Positions 1-6,121 of a DNA stretch of 7,406 bases are shown here, in pieces. Made by a program: the position numbers and the translations under genes. The stretch spans positions 115,458 to 122,863 of the forward strand of contig NVXN01000006.1 in NCBI GenBank assembly GCA_002733915.1, written 5' to 3'. Each line of letters starts with the position of its first letter. Position 1 is the stretch's first letter. The stretch is from Aequorivita sp. GTDB taxonomy: Bacteria; Bacteroidota; Bacteroidia; Flavobacteriales; Flavobacteriaceae. The notes beneath the pieces are model-generated. The model saw only the letters and a list, made by a program, of their open reading frames with translations, was not told the DNA's origin and searched no databases.

Positions 1-58
1 TTATCAATAAAATAATCCCGATAATTACTGGTATCGTAAGTTTTGGTAATCTTTCCAT
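1..58 (-). CDS. N-terminal fragment of a membrane-anchored protein, possibly prohibitin/SPFH family
   Basis: An ATG at 58-56 opens a frame that runs off the left edge after 19 codons, reading MERLPKLTIPVIIGIILLI. A short charged start (Glu2, Arg3, Lys6) is followed by a strongly hydrophobic run from about residue 9, which looks like an N-terminal membrane anchor or uncleaved signal. It begins 19 bases after the stop of the VWA gene and on the same strand, so it is probably co-transcribed with it. The leader is AT-rich with no Shine-Dalgarno motif, as for the other genes here. From memory, flavobacterial prohibitin/Band 7 proteins begin with a similar short charged segment and one membrane helix, and that is the only basis for the family guess. 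Too little is visible to confirm it. Confidence 0.5.
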   Translation of the reverse strand, partial: MERLPKLTIPVIIGIILLI

Positions 59-77
59 GTTAAGTGTATTTGGATTG

Positions 78-2111
78 TTAGATAAGGCCATTGTATTTTC
101 TGATAAACCATTCCGCAGCAAGGGCTAGAACGATGAGTATAAGAAGGTATTTCCAATCTATCAAAGGTACTACTTTTTGTTCGCTTCTTTCAATGTTTTG
201 GAAGTTATCATTGGCTATCAAACTTTGTATCATCACCTCGATTTGTGTTATAAAATAAGCGCTACCATCCGTATTCTGTGCAATTCGGCGGAGTTTGGAA
301 ACATTGGCATTGAGGAATTGCTGCTCTACGTTAAAGTCCAAAATAGTGAAACTGCCACTGCTGGAAACCGCTTCGTTTGAAACTGAAACCGTATAATTAT
401 ATTCTCCTGCCGAAAGGCTATTGAGATCCACTTCGTAATAATTATTTCTCAAAAGCATTGGGAACACGGTTTGCTTTTCGGTCTCCTGATTTTTTACTGT
501 AATATTTAGTGATGCACGGTTATCAAAGACATAGTTTTTATCAAAATACTGGGCAGAAATCTTGATTGGTTTGTTGTTGTAATAAAACGTTTCCGAAGAC
601 ACTTCCAGCCTACTGCGGCGTTTGTTTGAGGCCAAATATTGAATTATATTTCCAATAAAATCATCAAAACTTTGGAAGCTTTCCGTTTCAAGAAAACTGC
701 GTGTACGCCAGCGCCAAAAGCCCTCCCCGTCCAAAATGGCATCGCGTTTGCCGTTTATTTCCATTGTGGCGAGCAGTGGATTTCCATTTGTAAGGCCGCT
801 TACGGTCTGCTCAAGCATCACTTCATTTGGAACGGTTATGGTCAATGCGCCAAATTCTGTGTGCAATGGCGGAAAATTGTTGAAACCAATATCTTCCACG
901 ACAAATGTGCCGTAATTGCTGTTCAATTGCGCCTGTATGTCTTCGCTTTGATTGGATGCTTCTTTGTTGAAATTGTCTTGCGCCCCATTCAGAAAATACC
1001 AATCCGTTTGCAGGCCAGAGATCACCCAACTGTTTTTTTTCAGTTTCTCCATTTCTGAAAATACCGCAGCAAAACTTCTATCGGGTTGATAGAGAATTAT
1101 TAATTGATAATCATTTAAAGCTGAAACAGCTTCTGCAGGTTTTTTAAATGAAACCGTACGTTGCTCGTTAGTAGTTATTGCTTTTTTTAGTGCGCCCAAA
1201 TCTGGATGAACTATTTTGCTTACAACTAAAATATTGGTGGCCTGATCTATCACTTCAACGGCGAACTGCTTGCTGTTGTTGATTTTGTTCTTTTCGTCTG
1301 CAAGTGGAAGTATTTGTGCGGTATATTTTTGAAGTCCCACCGAATTTGAAGGAAGCGTAAAGTTTAAGGTCTTTGAAGTTTCACTTTCAGAAAATGAAAC
1401 GTTTGTACGAAACACGCCTACAGTTCCTTGGGTAACTACAAACTCAGAATTTACGGGGCCTACGCCACTATAGGTTAAAATGACTTCAACAGGAAATTGG
1501 TTTTTTAAAAAAGTATATCTGTTTGTATTAAGCTGCTCAATTTTTAGATCCGTGTATTTTATGGAATCTCCCAGAATTACTGGATAAATAGCGTTTTGGA
1601 AAGTGGCTGAAGAAAATTCGTAATCATTGCCCAGCGTTTGGTTTCCATCCGTAATTACTATTGTTGGAGCCGTTTGGTTTTTAAAAAGCTCGTTAGTTGA
1701 AGTAAGTGCTTTGGAAATGTTTGTATTCTTTTCATTAAAAGAAATAGAATCGCTTTCGCGGAAATCACTTCCGAAGGTATAATAGGAAACATCAAACTTA
1801 TCGTTTAAATCACCGTTTTCCTTTAATTGTTGAAGTAATTCCGCAACATTCTCCATTTGGTCCAACTCCCCTACCGAGGCTGAATTGTCAATAAGCACGG
1901 GAAGTTTCGGTTTTTCAATGGTATAGGTTTCACTTTTGAATTTTGGATTAATGATCAGAAGCAAAATAGAGAAAAGCGTAATAAAACGAAGGATTCCAAA
2001 AACCCAAGGCAACAAGCCCTTTTGCTTTGACTTATAGCCATACATAAAAACCGCCAGAGCAATGGATACTACTCCGGCGAGGATTATATAAAGTATGGTT
2101 TCTGTGGTCAC
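78..2111 (-). CDS. Membrane-anchored VWA-domain protein of unknown function (677 aa)
   Basis: The start is GTG at 2111-2109. No ATG lies between it and the in-frame fabG stop, and the next Met (residue 23) is inside the first membrane helix. Two hydrophobic helices lie at about residues 5-25 and 35-55. A von Willebrand A-like domain follows, with what appears to be a complete metal-binding (MIDAS) set: DNSAS at 75-79 (DxSxS), Thr130 in NTNISKAL, and Asp155 in VITDG. Next come about 450 residues that look extracytoplasmic and beta-rich, including a stretch resembling Ig-like folds at about 190-290. A last membrane helix lies at about 654-671 with a short Lys/Arg-containing tail. The layout (two N-terminal helices, large periplasmic part, C-terminal helix) resembles BatA/BatB-like and other Bacteroidota VWA membrane proteins, but I cannot assign a role. 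It follows fabG by 78 bases and may share its transcript. The link to fatty-acid synthesis is positional only. Confidence 0.88.
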   Translation of the reverse strand: MTTETILYIILAGVVSIALAVFMYGYKSKQKGLLPWVFGILRFITLFSILLLIINPKFKSETYTIEKPKLPVLIDNSASVGELDQMENVAELLQQLKENGDLNDKFDVSYYTFGSDFRESDSISFNEKNTNISKALTSTNELFKNQTAPTIVITDGNQTLGNDYEFSSATFQNAIYPVILGDSIKYTDLKIEQLNTNRYTFLKNQFPVEVILTYSGVGPVNSEFVVTQGTVGVFRTNVSFSESETSKTLNFTLPSNSVGLQKYTAQILPLADEKNKINNSKQFAVEVIDQATNILVVSKIVHPDLGALKKAITTNEQRTVSFKKPAEAVSALNDYQLIILYQPDRSFAAVFSEMEKLKKNSWVISGLQTDWYFLNGAQDNFNKEASNQSEDIQAQLNSNYGTFVVEDIGFNNFPPLHTEFGALTITVPNEVMLEQTVSGLTNGNPLLATMEINGKRDAILDGEGFWRWRTRSFLETESFQSFDDFIGNIIQYLASNKRRSRLEVSSETFYYNNKPIKISAQYFDKNYVFDNRASLNITVKNQETEKQTVFPMLLRNNYYEVDLNSLSAGEYNYTVSVSNEAVSSSGSFTILDFNVEQQFLNANVSKLRRIAQNTDGSAYFITQIEVMIQSLIANDNFQNIERSEQKVVPLIDWKYLLILIVLALAAEWFIRKYNGLI

Positions 2112-2117
2112 TAAAGT

Positions 2118-2153
2118 GGTTTCAGGTTTAAGGTTTCTAGTTTCAGGGTTTAG
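2118..2153. repeat. Degenerate 7-bp tandem repeat, about five copies
   Basis: On the plus strand the units read GGTTTCA (2118), GGTTTAA (2125), GGTTTCT (2132), AGTTTCA (2139) and GGGTTTAG (2146, one extra base). On the coding strand the unit is TGAAACC. The array occupies half of the fabG-VWA gap and ends 6 bases before the VWA start codon. Two perfect CTGAAAA units at 2171-2184 sit in inverted orientation to it, so a weak hairpin with a loop of roughly 24 bases could form. No T-tract follows, so this is not a convincing terminator. Confidence 0.75.
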
Positions 2154-2189
2154 ATTACTACATACTGCTACTGAAAACTGAAAACTTTT

Positions 2190-2936
2190 TTATGTAAGCA
2201 TTCCCCCATCAACATTCAGCACTTGCCCGGTAACATAGGCTGAAAGGTCGCTGGCGAGGAAAACACAAGCGTTTGCAATATCTTCGGGAGAACCGCCGCG
2301 CTTTAACGGAATGGCATCGCGCCAACCCTGTACTGTGGTTTCATCCAATTTTCCGGTCATTTCAGTTTCGATGAAACCGGGAGCAATAGCGTTACAACGG
2401 ATGTCTCGGGAACCCAGCTCCAAAGCAACAGATTTAGTGAAACCTATAATACCTGCTTTTGAAGCCGCATAGTTAGTTTGCCCTGCATTTCCCTTTACCC
2501 CAACTACGGAACTCATATTGATAATGGAGCCCTTTCGTTGTTTTAACATGGTGCGTTGCACGGCTTTGGTCATATTGAAAACCGATTTCAGATTCACTTC
2601 AATTACCTTATCAAAATCTTCTTCGGAAATACGCATTAACAGATTGTCCTTGGTAATTCCGGCATTATTCACGAGAATATCTATGCTTCCGAAGTCTTTC
2701 AATACTTCTTCTGCCAGTTTTTGTGACTCGTCATAGGAAGCCGCATCGCTTTTATAGGCCTTGGCCTTTACACCAGATTTTGAAATTTCGTCAGCCAAAG
2801 CATTTGCCGCTTCAGCTGAAGAGCTATAGGTGAAGGCCACATTGGCGCCGTGCTGGGCGAAGGTTTCAACGATTCCTTTTCCTATTCCACGGCTACCGCC
2901 GGTAATGATTGCTGTTTTTCCTTCCAATAATTTCAT
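2190..2936 (-). CDS. fabG: 3-oxoacyl-[acyl-carrier-protein] reductase FabG
   Basis: This is a 248-residue classical short-chain dehydrogenase, the usual FabG length. It is cytosolic and reduces 3-oxoacyl-ACP to (3R)-3-hydroxyacyl-ACP with NADPH in fatty-acid elongation. The nucleotide-binding motif TGGSRGIG is at 12-19, with Arg16 fitting NADPH preference. NNAG is at 90-93, and the catalytic residues are Asn115 (VNL), Ser143 (MSSVVG), Tyr156 and Lys160 (YAASK). The PGFIETEMT segment at 186-194 and the C-terminal GQVLNVDGGM are typical of FabG. The first Met is well placed just before the Rossmann fold, with an AT-rich leader and no Shine-Dalgarno. It is separated from sucD by terminators and probably begins a new transcript that continues into the VWA gene. 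Its 3-hydroxyacyl-ACP product is the substrate pool for FabZ, LpxA and LpxD at the other end of the window. Another SDR role is possible but less likely given the close match to FabG motifs. Confidence 0.93.
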   Translation of the reverse strand: MKLLEGKTAIITGGSRGIGKGIVETFAQHGANVAFTYSSSAEAANALADEISKSGVKAKAYKSDAASYDESQKLAEEVLKDFGSIDILVNNAGITKDNLLMRISEEDFDKVIEVNLKSVFNMTKAVQRTMLKQRKGSIINMSSVVGVKGNAGQTNYAASKAGIIGFTKSVALELGSRDIRCNAIAPGFIETEMTGKLDETTVQGWRDAIPLKRGGSPEDIANACVFLASDLSAYVTGQVLNVDGGMLT

Positions 2937-3000
2937 ATAAAAATATTTTGATTTAAACTAAAAAAAGTCTTGATCATGCTCGACCATATATTTATGAACT

Positions 3001-3024
3001 AAAAAACCGCAAAAGGCGGGGTTT
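3001..3024 (-). terminator. Second terminator-like hairpin in the sucD-fabG gap
   Basis: Read on the minus strand, CCGC (3019-3016) and GCGG (3010-3007) enclose a CTTTT loop and are followed by six T (3006-3001). Three A-T pairs extend the stem outside a two-base bulge (3021-3020). It has the form of a short rho-independent terminator and lies about 30 bases beyond the first one, so it could be a backup stop for sucD. Because it also lies upstream of fabG it could affect the fabG leader. The stem is short, so confidence is moderate. Confidence 0.5.
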
Positions 3025-3032
3025 CAAATATA
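3025..3032 (-). promoter_or_regulatory. Possible -7 element upstream of fabG
   Basis: The minus strand reads TATATTTG, a full match to the Bacteroidota -7 consensus TAnnTTTG. About 20 bases upstream there is only a weak TATG in place of the -33 TTTG. It is the best promoter-like match in the 169-base sucD-fabG gap, about 90 bases from the fabG start. The predicted transcript would start almost at the base of the 3001-3024 hairpin, which is awkward, so it may be a chance match. Confidence 0.3.
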
Positions 3033-3055
3033 ACAAAAGGTTGCGGGTTCTCCAT

Positions 3056-3085
3056 AAAAAAAGCCCTGCGAATTTTGCAGAGCTT
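3056..3085 (-). terminator. Rho-independent terminator after sucD
   Basis: On the minus strand GCTCTGC (3083-3077) pairs with GCAGGGC (3069-3063), with one G-U pair, around the 7-base loop AAAATTC, followed by seven T (3062-3056). Flanking A-T pairs can lengthen the stem. It begins about 20 bases after the sucD stop. The plus-strand side is also T-rich, so it may be partly bidirectional. Confidence 0.82.
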
Positions 3086-3105
3086 CTTTTAAATATTTTT
3101 AAAAA

Positions 3106-3978
3106 CTAGCCTAAAACCTCGGCTACCTTCTTTCCAATTTCCGCAGGAGAATCCACTACGTGGATGCCACATTCGCGCATTACTTTTTTCTTTGCCTGGG
3201 CTGTATCATCACTTCCGCCCACAATAGCTCCGGCGTGACCCATTGTACGCCCAGCAGGCGCAGTTTCGCCAGCTATAAAGCCAATTACTGGTTTTTTGAT
3301 ACCACTGTCCTTGTACCAATTGGCAGCGTCAATTTCAAGTTGGCCTCCAATTTCCCCAATCATTACCACTGCTTCACTTTCAGAATCATTGATAAGCATT
3401 TCTAAAGCTTCCTTTGTAGTGGTGCCAATGATTGGATCACCACCAATTCCAATAGCCGTTGTAATACCGAGGCCTTGTTTTACTACTTGATCTGCAGCTT
3501 CATACGTAAGCGTTCCAGATTTTGAAACGATACCCACTTTTCCTTTTTTGAAAACGAAACCGGGCATAATGCCTACTTTCGCTTCACCGGGCGTAATAAC
3601 GCCTGGGCAGTTAGGACCAATGAGACGACAATCCCGGTCTTTTATATAGTTTGAAGCCGTAATCATATCTTTTACAGGTATTCCTTCGGTAATGGTAATA
3701 ATTACCTTGATGCCTGCATCTGCGGCTTCCATAATAGCGTCTGCGGCAAATGCTGGTGGTACAAAGATAATTGTGGTATCGGCACCTGTTTTTTCAACAG
3801 CTTCTGAAACCGTATTGAACACAGGCTTGTCAAGATGTTTTTGGCCCCCTTTTCCGGGGGTAACTCCTCCTACTACATTGGTTCCGTATTCAATCATTTG
3901 TTCGGCGTGAAAAGTACCTTCACTTCCGGTGAAACCTTGAACAATTATTTTTGAATTTTTATTTACTAAAACACTCAT
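3106..3978 (-). CDS. sucD: Succinate-CoA ligase (ADP/GDP-forming) subunit alpha SucD
   Basis: This is a 290-residue protein, full length for the family. Together with SucC it interconverts succinyl-CoA and succinate with substrate-level NTP formation in the TCA cycle, in the cytosol. The N-terminal CoA-binding domain shows GFTGSEGTFH at 15-24 and PGKGG at 41-45, and the ligase signature GPNCPGVITP lies at 121-130. The phosphorylated active-site His is His248 in RTMGHAGAIV, and Glu209 in GEIGG matches the conserved glutamate near it. Residues SKSGTLTYE at 152-160 are also typical. sucC is not adjacent within the window, whereas many proteobacteria have sucCD as a pair. A recognisable promoter upstream and a terminator downstream suggest it is transcribed alone, although read-through from the lpx genes cannot be excluded because no terminator is seen between them. 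Confidence 0.97.
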   Translation of the reverse strand: MSVLVNKNSKIIVQGFTGSEGTFHAEQMIEYGTNVVGGVTPGKGGQKHLDKPVFNTVSEAVEKTGADTTIIFVPPAFAADAIMEAADAGIKVIITITEGIPVKDMITASNYIKDRDCRLIGPNCPGVITPGEAKVGIMPGFVFKKGKVGIVSKSGTLTYEAADQVVKQGLGITTAIGIGGDPIIGTTTKEALEMLINDSESEAVVMIGEIGGQLEIDAANWYKDSGIKKPVIGFIAGETAPAGRTMGHAGAIVGGSDDTAQAKKKVMRECGIHVVDSPAEIGKKVAEVLG

Positions 3979-4052
3979 TTTTAATTATTTGAAATTGTTT
4001 ATTTTTATTTTTTATTCAAATTAAAAGTTTTCGAATATTTAATTACTAGCCA

Positions 4053-4084
4053 CAAAGATACAGCTTTTGGCAAGGGTTTTAAAA
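4053..4084 (-). promoter_or_regulatory. Predicted sucD promoter, Bacteroidota type
   Basis: On the minus strand TATCTTTG (4060-4053) matches the Bacteroidota -7 consensus TAnnTTTG exactly. Twenty bases upstream is TTTT (4084-4081), a near match to the -33 TTTG. Transcription would begin near 4046, giving an AT-rich leader of roughly 65-70 bases before the sucD ATG. The element lies just after the stop codon of the preceding gene. Confidence 0.62.
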
Positions 4085-4088
4085 GATA

Positions 4089-4502
4089 TTATACCTTAAC
4101 CCGATGGTAACTTTCGGTGGTATCGTCTTTGTCGGTAACTGGTTGGCTCACTTGGTAGCCACGATAAAGTTTGTCATCTTTTACCTCCCAAATGGCAATG
4201 AAATGTGCGATACCCAGCTCTTCATCTGGATTTTCCATGGTTCTGATATAGTATTTATATCGAATAGTTACGTGGTTATCATCCGCCAACAAATGGCTCA
4301 CCTCTAATCTTAAATCGTTGTAAGACCTTCTCACTTCTCCGAAGAAATTAACGATGTCATCATAATGCATAATGGATAAACCGTTAGCACTGTTCCAGAT
4401 AAGCACCAATTCTGGGTGGAAAAAACGCTCCATTACGGTCTCGTCCCTTAAAATATCTGATCTATAAAAATCCCTTACTACGTCTTTTGCTTTTTTACTC
4501 AT
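4089..4502 (-). CDS. Small NTF2/SnoaL-like fold protein of unknown function (137 aa)
   Basis: The length and sequence pattern suggest the cone-shaped NTF2/SnoaL-like fold. An N-terminal helix (VVRDFYRSDILRD, about 8-20) is followed by FFHPELVLIWNSANG at about 27-41, a helix around YDDIVNFFGEVRRSY at about 47-61, and then strands ending in FIAIWEVKDDKLYRGYQVSQ at about 101-120. No signal peptide or membrane segment is visible, so it is probably cytosolic. NTF2-like proteins range from enzymes to binding proteins, and I see no diagnostic catalytic set. Its ATG overlaps the stop of the LpxD-like gene as ATGA, a 4-base overlap that points to translational coupling and to a role tied to that gene or to the envelope cluster. 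That functional link is inference. The same neighbour order is familiar to me from other flavobacteria, where it is annotated only as NTF2 family. Confidence 0.85.
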   Translation of the reverse strand: MSKKAKDVVRDFYRSDILRDETVMERFFHPELVLIWNSANGLSIMHYDDIVNFFGEVRRSYNDLRLEVSHLLADDNHVTIRYKYYIRTMENPDEELGIAHFIAIWEVKDDKLYRGYQVSQPVTDKDDTTESYHRVKV

Positions 4503-5437
4503 GGTAATTTGTCCAATTTTTCTATAATGTCTGGAATAAGTCTAATTGACGCCAATTCCTTATATTTTTTTCTAAACTCATCTGCCGGGGTTCCAAAATA
4601 TGCCTTATTGCCTGGCAACGATTTGCTTACCCCGCTTTGAGCAGATATCACCGCTTTCTCACCAATGGTAATACCGCTAGTAATTCCCACTTGCCCCCAA
4701 ATAGTCACAAAATCTTCTATTAAAACACATCCCGCAATTCCAACCTGAGAGGCTATCAAACAACGTTTGCCTATAATTGTGTCGTGCCCCACATGAACTT
4801 GATTGTCCAATTTTGAACCTTCACCAATGGTTGTAGAAGCTGTTACGCCTTTATCAATAGTACACAATGCGCCAAGATCTACATTATCTTCAATAACAAC
4901 ATTACCCCCGCTTAATAGTTTATCAAATTTTTCTGGGCGGTTTTTATAATAAAAGGCATCGCTGCCTAAAACAGTTCCAGAATGAATAGTAACATTATCG
5001 CCGATAACCGTGTTGTCATATATGCAAACATTTGAGTGAATTACGCAGTTGCTGCCTATTTTAACATTATTACCCACAAAAACATTGGGTTGAATTACGG
5101 TTCCCTCTCCTATTTCCGCAGATTCGGAAATTGCGCTGTTTGCACTTCGGAAGGGCTTAAAGTAATTTGTAAGCTTATTGAAATCGCGAAAAGGATCTTC
5201 AGAAACTAATAATGCCTTGCCCACGGGACAATCTACTTTTTTATTGATAAGAATTACGGTAGCTGGCGATTGCAATGCTTTATCGTAATATTTTGGGTGA
5301 TCCACAAAAACGATATCTCCTGGCTGAACCACATGTATTTCGTTCATCCCAAAAACCGGAAAATTTGGTTCGCCTACAAAATCGGAACCGATGATGATAG
5401 CAATATTTTCAAGAGTTTGGGGCGTTGGAAATTTCAT
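4499..5437 (-). CDS. LpxD-like UDP-3-O-acylglucosamine N-acyltransferase paralog (312 aa)
   Basis: This protein belongs to the left-handed beta-helix acyltransferases. The first ~95 residues form an alpha/beta domain like the uridine-binding domain of LpxD (GDIVFVDHPKYYDKAL at about 40-55). Hexapeptide repeats ([IV]G..., e.g. IGSNCVIHSNV, IGDNVTIHSGT, IGKRCLIASQV) run from about 103 to 268. A C-terminal helix with many charged residues (about 286-312) resembles the ACP-contacting helix of LpxD. His218 in VHVGHD aligns, by eye, with the catalytic His239 of E. coli LpxD, so activity is plausible. LpxD adds a 3-hydroxyacyl chain to UDP-3-O-acyl-glucosamine in lipid A synthesis. In flavobacteria the canonical lpxD usually sits upstream of lpxC, outside this window, so this would be a second, more divergent copy with a possibly different acyl chain or sugar acceptor. 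It is 33 bases after efp and overlaps the NTF2-like gene by 4 bases. Confidence 0.87.
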   Translation of the reverse strand: MKFPTPQTLENIAIIIGSDFVGEPNFPVFGMNEIHVVQPGDIVFVDHPKYYDKALQSPATVILINKKVDCPVGKALLVSEDPFRDFNKLTNYFKPFRSANSAISESAEIGEGTVIQPNVFVGNNVKIGSNCVIHSNVCIYDNTVIGDNVTIHSGTVLGSDAFYYKNRPEKFDKLLSGGNVVIEDNVDLGALCTIDKGVTASTTIGEGSKLDNQVHVGHDTIIGKRCLIASQVGIAGCVLIEDFVTIWGQVGITSGITIGEKAVISAQSGVSKSLPGNKAYFGTPADEFRKKYKELASIRLIPDIIEKLDKLP

Positions 5438-5446
5438 TTATTGTTT
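5437..5446 (-). promoter_or_regulatory. Leader of the lpxD-like gene with motif AAACAATAAA
   Basis: The minus strand reads AAACAATAAATG, with the ATG overlapping the last base of the 10-mer. The same 10-mer occurs 7 bases before the efp start (6054-6045) and 8 bases before the lpxA start (6919-6910). There is no Shine-Dalgarno motif here. A-rich leaders are a known feature of Bacteroidota translation starts, but an identical 10-mer before three consecutive genes is more specific than that. Confidence 0.45.
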
Positions 5447-5470
5447 TTATGGGTTCTTTAGGTAATTAAA

Positions 5471-6037
5471 TTATTCTTTCATTCGTTCCTGATATTGACC
5501 TTTTTCCGTGTCAATACGAATTTTATCGCCCTCATTAATAAAGAGCGGAACGTTTATTTCTGCACCGGTTTCAACTATTGCAGGTTTTGTAGCATTCGTA
5601 GCTGTATTTCCTTTTACGCCCGGTTCGGTTGATGTTACCTCCAAAACCACATGGGCAGGCATTTCCACTGAAAGGGGTGCATTGTCTTCCGTGTTTATTA
5701 ACACGGTAACAATTTCGCCTTCCTTCATTAATTCAGGGGTATCTAGAATATCTTTCATCAAGCGAATTTGGGAATAATCATCAGTGTTCATAAAATGATA
5801 CATATCACCTTCGTTGTATAGATATTGAAATTTATGTGTTTCCACACGTACATCCTCTATTTTATGGCCTGCGGAAAAGGTATTATCAATTACTTTCCCT
5901 GTGGTAACACTTTTCAGTTTTGTACGCACAAAAGCAGGGCCTTTCCCCGGTTTTACGTGAAGGAATTCAATTATTTTAAATATGTCATTGTTATAGCGGA
6001 TGCAAAGTCCTTTTCTAATATCTGATGATGTTGCCAT
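5471..6037 (-). CDS. efp: Translation elongation factor P
   Basis: At 188 residues this is standard length for EF-P, the cytosolic factor that rescues ribosomes stalled at polyproline stretches. The three beta-barrel domains are visible: a KOW-like domain I at about 1-63, an OB domain II at about 66-128 (VETHKFQYLYNEGDMYHFM...), and a C-terminal OB domain III at about 130-186 (GNTATNATKPAIVETGAEI). The tip of the domain I loop is HVKPGKGPAF with Lys32, equivalent to the lysine that is modified in E. coli (Lys34). Whether it is modified here cannot be read from this window, and no EpmA/EpmB-like gene is present. The ATG gives the normal N-terminus (MATSSDIRKG) and has no Shine-Dalgarno. It sits between two lipid A genes, 78 bases after lpxA, and that gap is largely a tandem repeat. 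Confidence 0.97.
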   Translation of the reverse strand: MATSSDIRKGLCIRYNNDIFKIIEFLHVKPGKGPAFVRTKLKSVTTGKVIDNTFSAGHKIEDVRVETHKFQYLYNEGDMYHFMNTDDYSQIRLMKDILDTPELMKEGEIVTVLINTEDNAPLSVEMPAHVVLEVTSTEPGVKGNTATNATKPAIVETGAEINVPLFINEGDKIRIDTEKGQYQERMKE

Positions 6038-6050
6038 TGTTTGGTTTATT

Positions 6051-6121
6051 GTTTAATTGTTTAACCGTTTAATTGTTTAACCATTTAATTGTTTAACAGT
6101 ATATTATTTAATTGTTTAATT
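6051..6121. repeat. 16-bp AT-rich tandem repeat between lpxA and efp
   Basis: On the plus strand, two perfect units GTTTAATTGTTTAACC (6051-6066, 6067-6082) are followed by ATTTAATTGTTTAACA (6083-6098). After a 7-base spacer (GTATATT) there is a partial fourth copy, ATTTAATTGTTTAAT (6106-6120). The last copy overlaps the lpxA stop codon (6116-6118) and its final codons. Each unit holds two TTTAA half-motifs, so an 8-9 base substructure is also visible. On the transcribed strand the unit reads GGTTAAACAATTAAAC, which resembles the AAACAATAAA leader motif immediately downstream. No promoter or strong hairpin is seen here. Confidence 0.9.

Noticed and set aside
639..1058. Plus-strand open frame of 139 codons inside the VWA gene.
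   Set aside because: It lies fully antisense to a well-supported gene, has no recognisable domain and no upstream promoter or leader signal. The same applies to the shorter plus-strand frames inside fabG, sucD, lpxD-like, efp, lpxA and fabZ.
2120..2176. Possible stem between TTTCAG and CTGAAA units as a terminator for fabG.
   Set aside because: The stem is short with a loop of about 24 bases, and no T-tract follows on the transcribed strand.
4089..4502. Assigning the small NTF2-like protein as a steroid isomerase or polyketide cyclase.
   Set aside because: No diagnostic catalytic residues can be pointed out and the context is lipid A, not polyketide synthesis. Only the fold is supported.
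6051..6121. Regularly repeated units suggested a CRISPR array.
   Set aside because: Units are 16 bp and directly abutting, with no unique spacers, very AT-rich, and no cas genes are nearby. It is a simple tandem repeat.
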